NCBI GenBank assembly: GCA_004352715.1
Contig: SCFE01000071.1
Location: 381,091 to 445,090, forward strand
Reading direction: 5' to 3'
Origin: Hofstenia miamia
Taxonomy: Eukaryota > Xenacoelomorpha > Acoela
DNA: 64,000 nucleotides
The notes beneath the pieces were generated by a model. It was not told the DNA's origin. It did no database searches and saw only the letters and a program-made list of their open reading frames with translations. Made by a program: the position numbers and the translations under genes. This document shows positions 44,290-56,724 of the stretch, in pieces; position 1 is the first letter of the stretch, and every line of letters starts with the position of its first letter.

Positions 44290-47200
44290 CATGTAGCATA
44301 AAATTTTATAAAATTTGCGGAGAGTGAATTGTTATGTAAGTACGGGCATTACAACTGGAATTTAGGAAGAAATTTATAATTGTGAGATCTGATATGTACA
44401 CTTAACTTGAAAAAATACATATGAAATGTTTAAATACCTTAAAATGTTAGTGTCATTACAAAAAACTACGAAGAAATATGCTTAATTTTACAAATTTATA
44501 TAATTTTCTGGTTTTTGTCATGCACCTAGAAAAATCATTAAATATATTACACAAACTTTTACATAGACTATTCACAAGCATTCCGATTCAAAGCAATATA
44601 CTGATTGGATTAACCCTCTGACCTAATATCGAAATCGAACATCCACTAACTTACTCAAAATTATTTGAATAAATCTTGGAATTATTGTAGTATCGGAGCT
44701 GGTTATTTATAGAACAGTCTAGTGTTTTCTCATGTTTGTAAATATGTTAATAGTTAAATTGTATATAAGATGATACTTTTATTGTAAATACAGAACAGTT
44801 TTAGTAATTTTTTTTTAATTGAAACGAATTTTTTTTATCATAATGTTTTTTTTATCATAATTTTAGTAATGTTTAGCTAAAAAGTCAGACCTCACTGGTA
44901 TTACATTATTCTTGGCAGATTTGCTAGTCTTCAGACTAGTCATTTACAAGATCAATGGCAATACTAAAGACACATTCTATTTCTGAATCAAACTAGGAAA
45001 AACCCTAGCATGAGTTAATTGAGACATCTTGAATAAAGAATTGCTCTCATGGTTATATAAGCTAATTGCATCATTGAAGTCAACAATGCATTTCTTATTT
45101 ATTCCAAAAATATCTAGGAAATTACTTCGTTGTCTATTAAGTGTAACTTGATTCACTTTTATCGAAAATGGACAATGGAATGACACCTGCTTCCAACAAA
45201 GTAGCAATGCAGTCGTGGATAATTAAAAAATGGGTTTCTACTGTCAATTGATAGGAGTCGTTCAAAGAGCTAACTTCACTTTCGCAAAAAGCAACTTAAC
45301 CATCACACCACGCAGTATTTGCCAGTTCCGAACGATTATAAAATGCTTCTCCATACATGGAACCTCCATAGAATAAATGTGAAAGCTTTACGTAAATTTC
45401 ATCAACTAAGTTGCTGTATTTGTCGATACATGGGGAAATCTCCCTGCGAATTCTTAAAAAACAATGACATTATCAGATGTAGTTTTTTTGCTGATTCCAA
45501 ATCAAAAAATCCGAAACGTTCATTATTTCAAAAATTATTAATATTTTTACATGTTATTTACTTTTCTAACATAATCGTTCTTAGTCTTGCTTATACAGAC
45601 CCGAATATTTCCTGCAAAGTTCTTACACTTGAAACATATCGATATTCTTGAAGCAAGAATAACATCGCCTTCAAAGTAAATAGCAGTAAAACCATGTTTT
45701 GTATTAGACAAGGTTATATGTCTTTGCATGGATACTGATTATCTCAAACGGATGAATCTGTGTCTGAATCAAATAATGAATAGGAAAATTACAAATTCAT
45801 TTATTTCACACCACGAATATTGATAATATTTGGAAGTGCATCCACCAACTCTGGAAGTCATTTACATTTTTTGGGGAATCTGTACCCCAAATGCCGCTAC
45901 TACAATGTGAAATATTATTTCGATTGTATTGCTAATTTGGTATCATGGCGGCAACTCGAGCAGGAACGAACCATTGCATGCACAACTCGGTATTTGAATT
46001 AGAACTCTTGATTCAGCCCTTATAATATACTCTTCACAAATTACTTTCCCCAAATTAATCCATGGCTTTCTGCACAAGGTTTAACTATTGCATTGTTTCT
46101 CCTACGATTCAGCCTTGANATATATATATTCATGTACATTAAAATATAATATATTTTCCTTTTTAACTTGAATATGAATATAGTTGTATCATGAAACTTA
46201 TGTGTAACCAGTCAAAAACTATTTCTTATGTATCCTGTCAAAACCTGGTAAAAGCCGACAAAATAAAGAAGCGGTCCGATCAGGTAAATGCGGTTAGTGG
46301 ATGTTGCAGTACAGCACTAGTAGATATGAATATATCCTGCATCTTGCAGGTATTTGCTGAGGATTTTCGCGTCACAGAAATCAATTACTAAGTGCCCCGG
46401 TAGATGAGAGAAAATGTAATGGCAAAGCAAGTAGATGCAGTGCTGCCAACACAATGAATAAAACGGGGAGTTGCTAAGAACAAAAGCGGGAGATTTGAGA
46501 AAAACTACAATTGCCTAAAAATGCATGTATTACTACTAGATATTAAAGTATGGTTTCTCTCTACAAAAGCATTTTCTATGTGCGATTCAGTCTCTGTTAT
46601 TATACAAAATATGTCTAATTTTATAACAATCAATACTTACATATCCAAATTTATGGCCGTAACAAACAGGTTATTTAACTTTAAATGAAATTGTTTAAAA
46701 CTATTTATAGTCGTCCAAATATATAGTTGTCCAGATGAGGTGCTTGTTTACATCACCGATTGGCAATATCTGAATATTGATTCACAATGCATTGCTAACA
46801 AACATAGTATTAATATTTGGGTCTGTTTGCTATCAAAAAATATGATGAGAATAGAAATTAATTAAAAGCAAAGCGGGAGATCTCCAGCTCAATGTGGGAA
46901 GGCGGACAGGTCTGTTGAAGTTTGGGAATGTTATCAGTTGGTGAGCTATTGCGATTGATCGTTGCAATAAATAACCGAAAATGTTCGTTAATGTCTGTAA
47001 TCTATTTTCGAGGTTAAGCAGGGTATGCACTATACAAATCAAGTAAATCGAACTAATTTTTGCTGTTCTGAATTCAATAAGACCGGCTTTGACTAGGCCT
47101 CACATTATAGAGTACCGGTTTTGAGCGCTTTACCTGGTTTTACCGTAATTATGGTTCGATTCTCTTTTTGTGACCGGCATTACGGTTGGGTCCGATTTTT

Positions 47201-48515
47201 TTACTTGCATAATGTACTTGGAAAATTGAAAGAACGTGTACTGAACGCATACCCTTTTAATTATCCGATTAAACCTAAATATCTAATTATTCGTTTAAAG
47301 AAACAACCCAAAAAATCCGAGAAATCACCCAATGATTTCAGTGTTGCAAATTCTAATGCTTTGTTCGAATATTGCTAATCCTATCTAAATGATTATTCCG
47401 TGATAATGGTACGTTGTGATTATTTCCAAACATTGATGGTGATGATTTTAAAACTTAATTTTAAGTCTAATTTATACGCGGGCCTTAATGCCCTTGAAAA
47501 TCAAAATAAATCCGGCAAGGTGTAAATTCCGCCACACGTAGTTTACTCTGAAATTATAATCTAATAACGACTTATGAGATCTTATTGGTTTGTGCTTTTG
47601 AGGACTCAGGGGCATGTTTACTAACAATTTCTATATGGGTTCTAAATGGTCACTATTACGATTCATTTGAAATGTATAACAGTAAGTTAAATTGAGTGTT
47701 ATAATTAAATATGGTGTTATTGCTTAGATACTTAGATCCCTAGACGACTTAACCCACGTTAGTGAATGGCATATGTGATCTGCGAACCCTATTTTAGTAA
47801 ATATAATTAGGGTAATTGTCACGAGCTTTCGCAGCTTTAGCTGATCTGTCGGACCAGAGACACAACTCAGTGACCAGATTTAACCAGTGAAGTGAAATTT
47901 AGGGTTAACAGTCAGTACCGACCGCCTTCCATCTCTGATGACACCTATGTGCATATCGATACACCAATAAGTATGATTATAGATTCCAACTTAACTTTCA
48001 GTGTTCACATTGAACGCCTAAGGATCAAAATATCATGTGATTTGTACATGATATAGCGATTCAAGTCAATTGGTTACTCAACTCAAGAACTATCAACTGT
48101 TTATGAACCGACTATCAGTTCATCATCCATTTGACGAGGAGCTTCTGTAAATTGAAAATGATAGGTGCTGTTCAATGGAAAGCTGTTATGGAAATCATCC
48201 GATCTGATGAGTCGGTATTTAACATAATCAAAAAACAAAATTAAAAAAATCTATAATTAATAGAACAAGAGAATCGCATCCTTCATCCTATTCTTCCCCA
48301 ATGAAGCAAGTATTATGAAACAAACCTTAGTGAAAAACGACCTGGTATAGAATGTTCAAATAGAGAGCAAATAAAACAACTTTTTCCAAGGGCGCATTCT
48401 CCCGACTAAATCATTTGTACAATTCATAGTTTTGGCTAGAGGTATTCTAGTAATTTAAGATGTTTATTATTATAAATTATTGCAATTTTTTTATTGCTTA
48501 AACATGTGAAATTAG
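44290..48515. other. AT-rich DNA upstream of the mucin/SEA gene
   Basis: Plus-strand 45319-45651 is open for 110 codons without a recognisable domain. A single N at 46119 sits at a TA tract. Short GCGGGAGATTTGAG / GCGGGAGATCTCCAG motifs at about 46484 and 46873 may be MITE remnants. No convincing upstream exon of the gene was found. Confidence 0.35.
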
Positions 48516-48650
48516 ATGTTCTCTGCGATTCAACAACAGATGCGACCACCACGATGGACTCAGCTACGTCGACTGCTCAACAAACAACAGCCGCTCCTAC
48601 AAACGCTGCAACGACGGCAGCAATGTCGAACGTGAAACAAAATAAGTCAG
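48516..48650 (+). CDS. Mucin-like Thr/Ser/Ala-rich exon, 5' neighbour of the SEA domain
   Basis: The exon is bounded by an acceptor (GTGAAATTAG) and a donor (AAGTCAG|GTATTA). It enters and leaves in phase 1 (135 nt, 45 codons). The peptide starts VLCDSTTDATTT and continues with a Thr/Ser/Ala/Gln-rich stretch (STAQQTTAAPTNAATTAA) before a basic end. Such low-complexity Thr/Ser/Pro sequence is a typical substrate for mucin-type O-glycosylation, placing the product outside the cell or on its surface. GC content is well above the flanks, supporting a real exon. The next exon accepts phase 1, so the frame is continuous into the SEA domain. The signal peptide and first exons were not found in the window, so the gene is incomplete here. 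Confidence 0.65.
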
Positions 48651-48743
48651 GTATTACAATGTGTGCAATGTGAATCAAACACTTTGTTTTATTTATTAGC
48701 ATATTATTTATATTTATACCTCTGAGTATATTGGTATTGGTAG

Positions 48744-49031
48744 CAGGGTTCTGCTGGATCGTCTAGTCCCGTGGAATTTACTGATCCCAGTCCCGTGAGA
48801 TTGAAACCTGAGACGACAAACTCATTGAAACTGGGACCAAAATGAAAGATCTGGAACCATGTTTCAAAATATTACAAATAACTTTTGTTAATTTTGGTCA
48901 AAATAGAAGTTATGCTGAGGAACCAATGATAAAATGGGACCAGAAAATCAATGGGAATCTGATGACATGGACGAATACAATGGGACTGAATAGGACTAGG
49001 ACCCAGAAACTCCTTGGCCCGGAGAACCCTA
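48744..49031. mobile_element. hAT-type MITE in the intron between mucin and SEA exons
   Basis: The left CAGGGTTCTGC and the right end, read inward TAGGGTTCTCCGG, are inverted. Flanks ATTGGTAG and ATGCGTAG agree at 6 of 8 positions, a decayed 8-bp duplication. The body is 288 bp with many GGGAC and GTCCC motifs. Confidence 0.65.
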
Positions 49032-49144
49032 ATGCGTAGGCTTTATAAAAAAATTCTCATGCATGTTGCACATTAAAATTATGTTATAAATTCTTATATT
49101 TAAGTGCAATACAGTAAAATAGGTTTATAATTTTAAATGTTTAG

Positions 49145-49245
49145 TTAGAGTGGACTGTACTGTAGATTCCGAGACTTGGGATGACAAATATTCAGATCCA
49201 GACGATCCGGATACACAAACTCTTAAGAGCAGTGTCGAAACTAAG
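49145..49245 (+). CDS. SEA domain, N-terminal half (exon)
   Basis: The acceptor is AAATGTTTAG, and the exon enters in phase 1 and ends in phase 0 at AAG|GTATTT. The peptide VRVDCTVDS leads into ETWDDKYSDPDDPDTQ and TLKSSVETK. This is the start of a SEA fold: first beta strand, a W-x-x-x-Y-S-D-P segment of the kind seen in invertebrate SEA domains, then the first amphipathic helix. SEA domains sit next to O-glycosylated regions in membrane mucins and cell-surface proteases. The preceding exon is exactly such a Thr/Ser-rich region. The rest of the domain is 4.7 kb downstream at 53944-54133, and the frames join without disruption. The intron between them has been enlarged by a Tc1 relic and other AT-rich DNA. 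Confidence 0.7.
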
Positions 49246-49489
49246 GTATTTATTCTAAGTACATGTTATTTTGAATGCACCAAGATTTAGAAGTCTGGCC
49301 TTCTGAATTTTTAAAAAAAACCTAAAATTGACATTTATGTTTCAATCGTAAAATTAAGAACTACTTTTTTTTCTTTGGTCTTTGATTAGGTGCATTATAA
49401 TTAAGTGCTTTTTTTTAGTCTCTCATATACTATATAATATGTATATGTTATACTGTTTTGTATCATTTTCAACATTCCAAAGCAACGTG

Positions 49490-50000
49490 AACTTACTCAG
49501 CAGCGTGACCAAATTATTACCCTCCAAATGCATACAACACAGTAAACTTGACTCAAATTTGAACATTTCTCAAAGCATTGTAACCAAAACAATCAAAGTG
49601 TTCAATGAAACTGGAGCATCAGCACCTAGACCACGTTCTGGAAGACCGAAATTGACACAAAGAACGATTATAGGATCAGCACTAGTCTTGCGCCGGTAAA
49701 TCCTTTCACATCTGCTATGGAAAACAGCTATGTACAGTGATGAAACAATTTTTCACATGTTCCCTACACCCAAAGCATTTAATAGACGCATGATACTCAT
49801 CAGGAACAATAAAGCATTCTCCTAGCGTTGTGTTGTGGGAATACTTTAGTTATCAGAAACGTGCTTCATTGACTTTTCAGAAGAAGGGTGTTACGATGAT
49901 CACAGCCAAATACATAAGCATTATAGATAAAGAATTTAAAAGATCAATGATTTTTATTGGAAGTACATCATTCCAACAAGGTAGCGCACCGTTGGAAATG
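49490..50000 (+). pseudogene. Degenerate Tc1-like transposase relic in the SEA intron
   Basis: The plus-strand frame to 49699 contains a helix-turn-helix-like segment, LDSNLNISQSIVTKTIKVFN, then the linker GASAPRPRSGRPKLTQR. In other frames downstream come YSDETIFHMFPTPKAFNRR, PSVVLWEYFSYQKRASLTF and KKGVTMITAKYISI, then SFQQGSAP, where the family has QQDGAP or QQDSAP. All are recognisable Tc1 transposase blocks in the right order, but with large internal losses (DNA-binding linker to catalytic core) and altered catalytic residues. Terminal repeats were not found. It is an old insertion on the same strand as the host gene, within its intron. Confidence 0.7.
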
Positions 50001-50169
50001 TAATAAGCGGTTTTTGATTCATTGGCACTACCAATTTTTATGCGCACATTGATTGAAAGCGTTCTAATTTTAAAATATCAGACAGTGATGCATACTACCC
50101 GCCATGCTGATGAAGTAGAACTGATGAGATCTTGGAGCATTGATTATTAGTGCTGACTCTTACTATTAA

Positions 50170-53100
50170 TGGAAGTATAATATGGAAGGGATCTTTGAAT
50201 TAATGAAAATGTTTTTTTGTTTTGTTGAGTTTGCATTGTCTTTGAGGCATACAAGAACCTTATTTAAAGTTGTATTTTTGCATTTCTTCAACATGAACTG
50301 TATCTACGAGCTTGGTTTCACATGAAACAATGGATCAGGTCAGGACTTTAAAAACATGGGTCGTAGGTCACATTGGTTATGATACTAATGGGTCATGAGC
50401 CACATCATGGGCTTTAAGCTGCACAAACTATTTGCTAGAGTTTGGTACTCATTAACATAGTACTTAAACCCAGCTGAATTTACCAATTGAGGCAAAAGAA
50501 ACTTGTTTTAAATCTACATTAGACTATTTTTGCAATAATGCTGCACCTAATACTTTTTGAGGTATCTGATTACACACTCTCATAATTATGCAATCGTAAT
50601 ATTTGTGATTTCTATTTTCGAATTATCTTTGAAAATAAACTAGAAATATTCCTAGAAAAATGATTTGAATTTTCTCAGAAATATGTGACATCATCAAAAT
50701 TCTTGAATGCCAAAAATTGCTTTTAGGTCATCTAATGTTTTTAACCAGTTTAGTTCGCTACACGAAAATTTACATTTTATTGATTTAAGCTTAATACTGC
50801 AGCATGTAGAATTTTTGTATCACTTAATATCTTTACTTACACTAGTAGCAAGAAGAATGTTGGCGAGGATAAATGCCAACTTCTAATAATTTGTACAAAT
50901 AATTATTCCAAAGCACATGGTAAATCTGCTAAAGCATAGCATCCATTTTCATCTAAAGCAGCTCTCATCTATGGATAATCTTAGAAAATATAATTCAATT
51001 TGCCAACAGCGTCATTATCCTTACAAGTCCCATTTGTTTCTTAACGATACAATCAATTTTGTTTACATTTTAGAAAAATGTCTCCTAGACTAGGGGTAGT
51101 AACGATTAATTTATATTTAATATTTAACATTTAGCAAATTAAAGATTAACTAATAGTTAATCTTTAGTTCAATCAAAACTTGTGCACGAAATTCAGTTAA
51201 AACAGTGCTGGATTAAGGCCATAAGGCACATTGTTAACAAGTGGCCTGAAAATATAGTTATGGACTTTATTGACAAGAAGAAGAAAATTTAAATTTAAAG
51301 CAACTTTGGCAAGGTTACTTTGTCGATCATTTTACATCCTTAATTCTTTTGAGTCGCGAAGACTAGCATTCTCTTGAACAATTGATTGCCATCAGACGTA
51401 AGTAGATCCGCAGTGCTAGTTCAGTATTTGCGTAGTGATTACCACATTTGACTATATATATGCATGAGAGATGATAAAAATAGTAATACTTCCCCTAAAT
51501 TTTTTAGCTGGATTTTTGGCTGACCCTAACGCATGTGCCTTGTTTCATGGTTAATCCGACATTGAGTTAAAAGAAAGAAAAGGAACAAACGTTTTTTCTT
51601 TCACATCCTACGCAAACATCTTAAACGTATTTCGTTCAAGTGATGAACGCGTCTTGTTAACAATTTAACCAGGAGTCCAAAAAATCGTTCACACAGAACT
51701 GAACCTCTTTGAATGAAAATTAATATTGAGCAATATTTCTATAATATGAATTTTTAAAAAGTTAACGAGATTTATGCTTTAGAGTTGCGAATCATTTTGC
51801 CCACACTTTCAAGCAATTTTTTCCAAGTCTATTACAAAATGTTAAAATTCCTGGAAATTGACGCATATAATTGGCTAAAAGGTTTCACTTGTGTGAAAGC
51901 GGAAACATTATTCTATCCTGCGGATGCGTTTATTAATTTGTGAGTTATGACTTTCTAGCAAATTTCTAAGAAACCCTCTATTATTTTAATTCTCAATAAT
52001 GATCTTTAGAAAAATAAAACGCTGATTGCTTAACCTCAACAAACAATTTTTAAAGTGATTTTTTGCTGGGTTTGAGTCATTAACGCACAGCCTTGTCCAT
52101 TATTAGCGGAACACTTAACAATTCAAAAGAAACTGTAAATGCGGAATTTCATGTATGATCTAAAGACGTGCAATTTTTTGTGATAATAGCAGGCATATTC
52201 GGTTAACTTCTGTCAAAAATCTAAAAATTTTAAAAAATGAGGTGGGGAGATGTAATTTTGCAAAATTTTGCAAATTTCGCAATGCTTTAGTGACTCAACT
52301 AGATCAAAACTGAATAGCCCCATCCGAATATACTACGTACGCCTCTTTGAAAAGCCCTAAGAATTTTAAAGCCTGTATAAGTGAATTTATTTGGCCAAAC
52401 CCAAATTAAACATCCATAATCCAAAAACAATAACCGTTATTTACAACCACTTTTGCCTGTTTACACATATGGTAATGACACACAATTTTATGCAGAAAAA
52501 AGGCAATGACACATATTCTTTGGAAACATGATAAAAGTGTAATTATTCTGACACATTCTTGGCATATTGAATTTTAAAACAAACATTAGGGAATCAATAC
52601 CGTGATTCAACGTATCTCCTGAAGCACATAAAACAATGTGATCAATAGTAGAAAACTTTGATTCTATTTCAGATGTCATTTTGTCTAATGACACAAAACG
52701 TCATTATTTTAAACCAACACTCCTGCGAGATAGTCCACGATTCAAATTATATCAGTGTTAGCATGCCAACAAATTAAAAACCATTTTCCAATTGGCAGAT
52801 ATTATTCAATAATGCTTAATTAAGTTCATGAAAGTTCATGAAAATTTGGACGAGAGAAATTTTTAGGCCCAAACTTAGGACAGTGAGAGTGAAGTGTCTG
52901 TTGCTTACTGTTCTTGTATGCATATGTAAGGAGCTTCAAAAAGTTTTAAAATGAACACATTAATGCGGCACCAAACTTTATAATTTTCTATAGTATACCA
53001 TCCTATATTTTCGTATTATATTTTGAGGTAAGCCGCCACCAAAGTTTTAAAACTTAGGAAAAGTTTCTTACGTTGATTTGATAAAATTGGAAAAATCTAA

Positions 53101-53460
53101 AAGTGTGCTCACTATATTCACTCAAAGCTACTAATTTATGTACCAGAAAGAGAAATGTCTTAAATACATCAATTCTTTTTTCATAAGTCCACCATAGTCG
53201 AAAAATTATGAAAACGACTAGATTGAATTCTTTCTAGAAAAACTTTATAAAACTTTTCTGCAGTCCAATTTCCTTCTTAATTAACTATTCGGAAGAGTGG
53301 ATTAAAAGAGCTTATTAAATCATATTTATCCCGATAAATTTCTCATTGCATATAAGGGTTTCTTCAAAAAATTTTTAAAAGCTAAGAACTCACAAACTAA
53401 TAGAGATATTTAAAATCATAAAAACTACGGGATACAAAATTCTGTTCTTTCTCTTTCGTC
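50170..53460. other. Remainder of the SEA intron, AT-rich
   Basis: No further exon fits the splice phases needed. Minus-strand 52694-52488 is open for 68 codons (DHIVLCASGDTLNHGIDSLM) but without a recognised family. 51090-51170 carries a palindromic TTAATCTTTAG/AAAGATTAACTAA segment that may be a MITE trace. Confidence 0.4.
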
Positions 53461-53943
53461 TTTACAGCTCACGAATGCATCTAACCTTTGAAGAGATCTT
53501 TGTGCATATCGCACATGAAGGTCTTTGTGCTGTTTTCTACACAAAGCAAGATATTGGAGGTGGGTTACTGTTCTCATTGACATTAGATTGTCTCATTATT
53601 TGAACTATTGAGCATGGCAAAAATGTGCATGTTCTCTACAAAATCGGAAAAAGAGTTGATATTCTCATGGATTTTAGCACTGACAGACTCATAAATATTT
53701 ACTTATTAAAGAATTTTAAGCTGTTCAAAAGTTTGGAAACAGGGTTAAATATTAGATTTGAGTTTTTTTTTAGACAACCCACGCTATCAAAAGTACTTTG
53801 GTCAGTTTTCCGTGGATTAAGTTCGTCCAAAACATAGTCTTTCAGTTTAAGTATGTCTATGAATTATCATTGGAATGGTGAATTCATTGCTTTTAGCATT
53901 CAGTTTTATTCAAAATTATAAGTTAAAATGACAACTGTTTTAG

Positions 53944-54133
53944 CTATGCGCAATTAGCTATGGCGACATTACTCCTGTTAAATGTACCGTAAAGCAGTTC
54001 TACCAAGGTAGCGTAAAGGCAAAGGCGGACATCATATTTGAAGTGGCTAGTAATGTAGCAGTGGACCTCACCTCTGTTGCTCAAAGCATAAGTAATAATG
54101 GCGATTTTTCAGGAGCTACTGCAGAATATTCCG
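53944..54133 (+). CDS. SEA domain, C-terminal half (exon)
   Basis: The acceptor CAACTGTTTTAG gives phase 0 entry, matching the phase 0 exit at 49245. The donor is TATTCCG|GTAGGC, leaving in phase 1. The 63-codon peptide LCAISYGDITPVKCTVKQF then YQGSVKAKADIIFEVASN contains the SEA hallmark: a beta strand, a short turn G-S-V, and a second strand. Autoproteolytic SEA domains cleave at G|SVVV; here the site is G-S-V-K-A, so cleavage is uncertain. From the DP of the first exon to GSV is 41 residues, close to the length in other SEA domains, which supports direct joining of the two exons. Phase 1 on both sides of the two-exon unit makes it a shufflable 1-1 module. The gene continues to the right; the next exon was not identified. 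Confidence 0.7.
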
Positions 54134-54511
54134 GTAGGCTTCAATTATATTAAGTTTAATGCAGATGTACTACTTTTCAATATAGTATATAGTTCAAAAT
54201 ATACTAAATTTTGCTTAAATTTTTTAAGTCTACCGCTGCTTATTTAGCATTACTTCATTGAAGGTTTTTTCAACATTGAATTGCCCATTATATTTAGAAT
54301 ATATTATATTCCATTCCAGTTTTGCATATTTACATCAGGTCTTTTTAACAAGCTGCCTAACAAATGTCGCAGCTAACAGTGTTGGAAATAGGGCAATAAT
54401 TTTTGCTCAGCTCCAGCCCAGCTTAGCCTAAATCAAGATCTTTATTAACTATCTCCTGCAAGAGCCGGCTACATTAACATATAAATATTTAAAATGCGTT
54501 GTTAATAAATG

Positions 54512-54513
<2 letters not shown>

Positions 54514-54546
<33 letters not shown>
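54514..54546. repeat. (TA)n microsatellite
   Basis: TA tract abutting the left LTR remnant. Confidence 0.9.
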
Positions 54547-54548
<2 letters not shown>

Positions 54549-54690
54549 ACCTATGGTTAATTTCCCGCAATATTATTGATGTTAATTAACATCGTGAATA
54601 GTTGTTAGATTAGATTGTTCTTTTTTATTGTTAATTACTTATTATCTAAATAACTTAACATTGGTCCCGTGACCCGGGAGTTTCTAAGTT

Positions 54691-54838
54691 ATGTCTGCAC
54701 CCATATTAACAATCGATGGTAAATCATTCTTGGCATGGGAATTACAAGTGCAAGCTTTCATTTTATTAAGAGAAATTGAGGATGAGCAAGAAAAACTACA
54801 AATTCTACCCGCTTGTTTGGACGAATACATTCTGGTAT
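54691..54838 (+). pseudogene. gag-like start of the gypsy element
   Basis: An ATG 30 bp after the LTR opens MSAPILTIDGKSFLAWELQV and continues with an acidic, Leu-rich helical stretch, the kind of N-terminus seen in Ty3/gypsy and copia-like Gag. The frame ends after about 45 codons. It is inferred to be gag from its position after the primer-binding site rather than from a conserved motif. Confidence 0.45.
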
Positions 54839-54945
54839 GTTAGCGAATATCTATTAAAAGGTACTACGACTTTCAATAGTGCTATGAGAAGAATTAAGGA
54901 AGTCTGGAGTGCTCCAAGATACCAAGTAATCCCGAAAAACAGTTT

Positions 54946-55760
54946 ATGGAAATTGCGATTAATCAGCCATCTCAGGCACCCATGGCTGTACAAGATGTGA
55001 AATGGCAAGCAGAGTATCTGGACTTTGATGATACTATAATTGTCAAGCGCATTATTGGAGCAGTTTCAAGTAAGATTAAGCCAACGTTCTTGTTGCTTTT
55101 AGAAGGAAAAAAGGTGCTGTCATCTAATGAGGTTGTCCAATTCTTGATAAAGATTCCAGATGATGCTACAGAAAACAACGTCATAGAGGAACATGTTAAT
55201 TCAATGTTGATGCAATATGTCTTAGAAGAAACTAATTCTACCTGGAGTTCACCGATTTTTCTCGTTGATAAAAAGGTTGGTTCTAAAAGATTCATAGTGG
55301 ATTTTAGAAAACTTAATGCTATTACAAAGAAAAATAAGTTCCCAATGCCTCATATTAATACTTCACTTGACAATATATCTGGTTCGAATTTTTTTTCGAT
55401 GATTGATTTGACATCGGGATATTGGCAAATACCTCTGGCAGAGGAAGATCGGCGAAAAACTTCATTTCAAGCAACTAAAGGATATTATCAGTTTAAGGAT
55501 TGTGCAATGCAGGAGCTACTTTTCAAAAGATGATGTAGTGTGAGACTCATGGGTTGAACACTCCAGTTCATTTGGACGATGTCATAGTAGCCACAAAATC
55601 AGTGGAGGAAAATATCCAAATTCTACGCACAAGCTGTTTATTCGGATTCGTGATGCAAATTTAAAACTCAATCCAAAGAAGTGCAGATTTGCACAAGAGG
55701 ATGTTAATTATTTAGGATTCTTTGTTGGGAAAGGCGTGATCAAACCAGATCCCGACAAAG
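54946..55760 (+). pseudogene. gypsy reverse transcriptase pseudogene
   Basis: The open frame to 55533 carries the entry to the RT domain: STWSSPIFLVDKK, RFIVDFRKLNAITKKNKFPM, SNFFSMIDLTSGYWQIPL (first catalytic Asp) and EEDRRKTSFQATKGYYQF. The segment that should follow, with the PFGL-type motif, is lost. After a frameshift and stop the catalytic box appears as VHLDDVIVATKSVEENIQ (HLDD in place of YLDD), then a further shift to NYLGFFVGKGVIKPDPDK. The blocks and order are diagnostic of Ty3/gypsy pol. Protease and most of RNase H are missing. Frameshifts, stops and deletions make it non-functional. Confidence 0.85.
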
Positions 55761-55769
55761 CAATGGGAA

Positions 55770-56045
55770 TGTTGAGAGTGCACAGAATTCTCAAAGATCG
55801 ACTACGATGCATGGTTAGGAATTGGGTACAAGCTATTCCCGAAGTTGTTTTTCAAATAAATACCTAACTCATTTCTGTGACAAAATCCTTTTAACATTCT
55901 CTACCATGGTTCACCAACTTACCCATTTGATTGGCCTAAGAATCGCGTCGCATTTCGTTTGTCATGTTCAAATTTGAGGTGGCCGAAATTTGTACAACCA
56001 AAGGTCATCGTGCCACCTGATACATTATCTCCTCATTTTAAGTAA
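55770..56045 (+). pseudogene. Possible integrase C-terminal tail of the gypsy element
   Basis: RVHRILKDRLRCMVRNWVQA then IPEVVFQINT resembles the end of the gypsy integrase core (catalytic helix and following segment). After a frameshift, YHGSPTYPFDWPKNRVAFR fits the tail. It follows the RT with a large deletion of RNase H and most of the integrase. Confidence 0.45.
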
Positions 56046-56128
56046 AAATTAAAGTAAGCGAACGTATATCAAAACAATTGTTCAAAGGTTACGATGGCCG
56101 AATTCGTAATTTAAATAATTGCCGAATA

Positions 56129-56605
56129 CCCAGACAGAACACTTTCATCGTTACGACGTCGGTTTGACATCGTAGTAGCGTAAATGTGTCGTTCAATAAA
56201 TATTTGTATAGTTTTAGTGTCGATATTTTGGCGTAATTTGTACAAAGTTTGCAAAGTATTTATTTCTAGAATTTTATTGTCTTAAAATATTTCGCAACTT
56301 ACAATTATCAATTTAGCACTGTAATCTTAAATATAACACAATTATCCAAAATGCAATGTATTTTCTACAATAGCATTTATTATAATAACAGCAAATGTAA
56401 TTAATGGTTTTGTACAAGTCAATATATATATAATTTTTAAGAAATTCTAGAAGAATGTTCGCATTTTAGTTGTAAGTACTTCCAAATTTCAGTGTACAAA
56501 TGGAATTACATGTTCGGTGTCGTTTTAGTAGCATTTGATGTTGCAAATAACGACGTTGTTTTGGTATTGAATTAACGTCGTTTTATTGGCTTTGTTCTTA
56601 CTGGG
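56129..56605. mobile_element. MITE nested in the gypsy element
   Basis: The left CCCAGACAGAACACTTT and the right end, read inward CCCAGTAAGAACAAAGCC, are inverted matches flanked by TA on both sides. Inner ACGACGTCG and AACGACGTT motifs are palindromic. About 477 bp, no coding capacity. It is younger than the gypsy element it interrupts. Confidence 0.6.
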
Positions 56606-56721
56606 TAATATGGTAATAGGCATTTTATGATGGGGTATTGTTAGACTGTAGTTAATTTCCCCCAATTTTATTGAGATTAATTAGTAGTTAATCTCTCGCA
56701 ATTACTTATTATCTAAATAAC

Positions 56722-56724
<3 letters not shown>

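Noticed and set aside
53468-53559. A possible middle exon of the SEA domain with acceptor TCTTTACAG and donor GGAG|GTGGGT
   Set aside because: In the phase required by the preceding exon it has two in-frame TGA stops, and including it would lengthen the domain by about 31 residues. Joining 49245 directly to 53944 is in frame and gives the expected SEA length.
54776-55000. 74-codon ORF at the gypsy element start
   Set aside because: Out of frame with the gag-like start at 54691 and with no motif; probably incidental.
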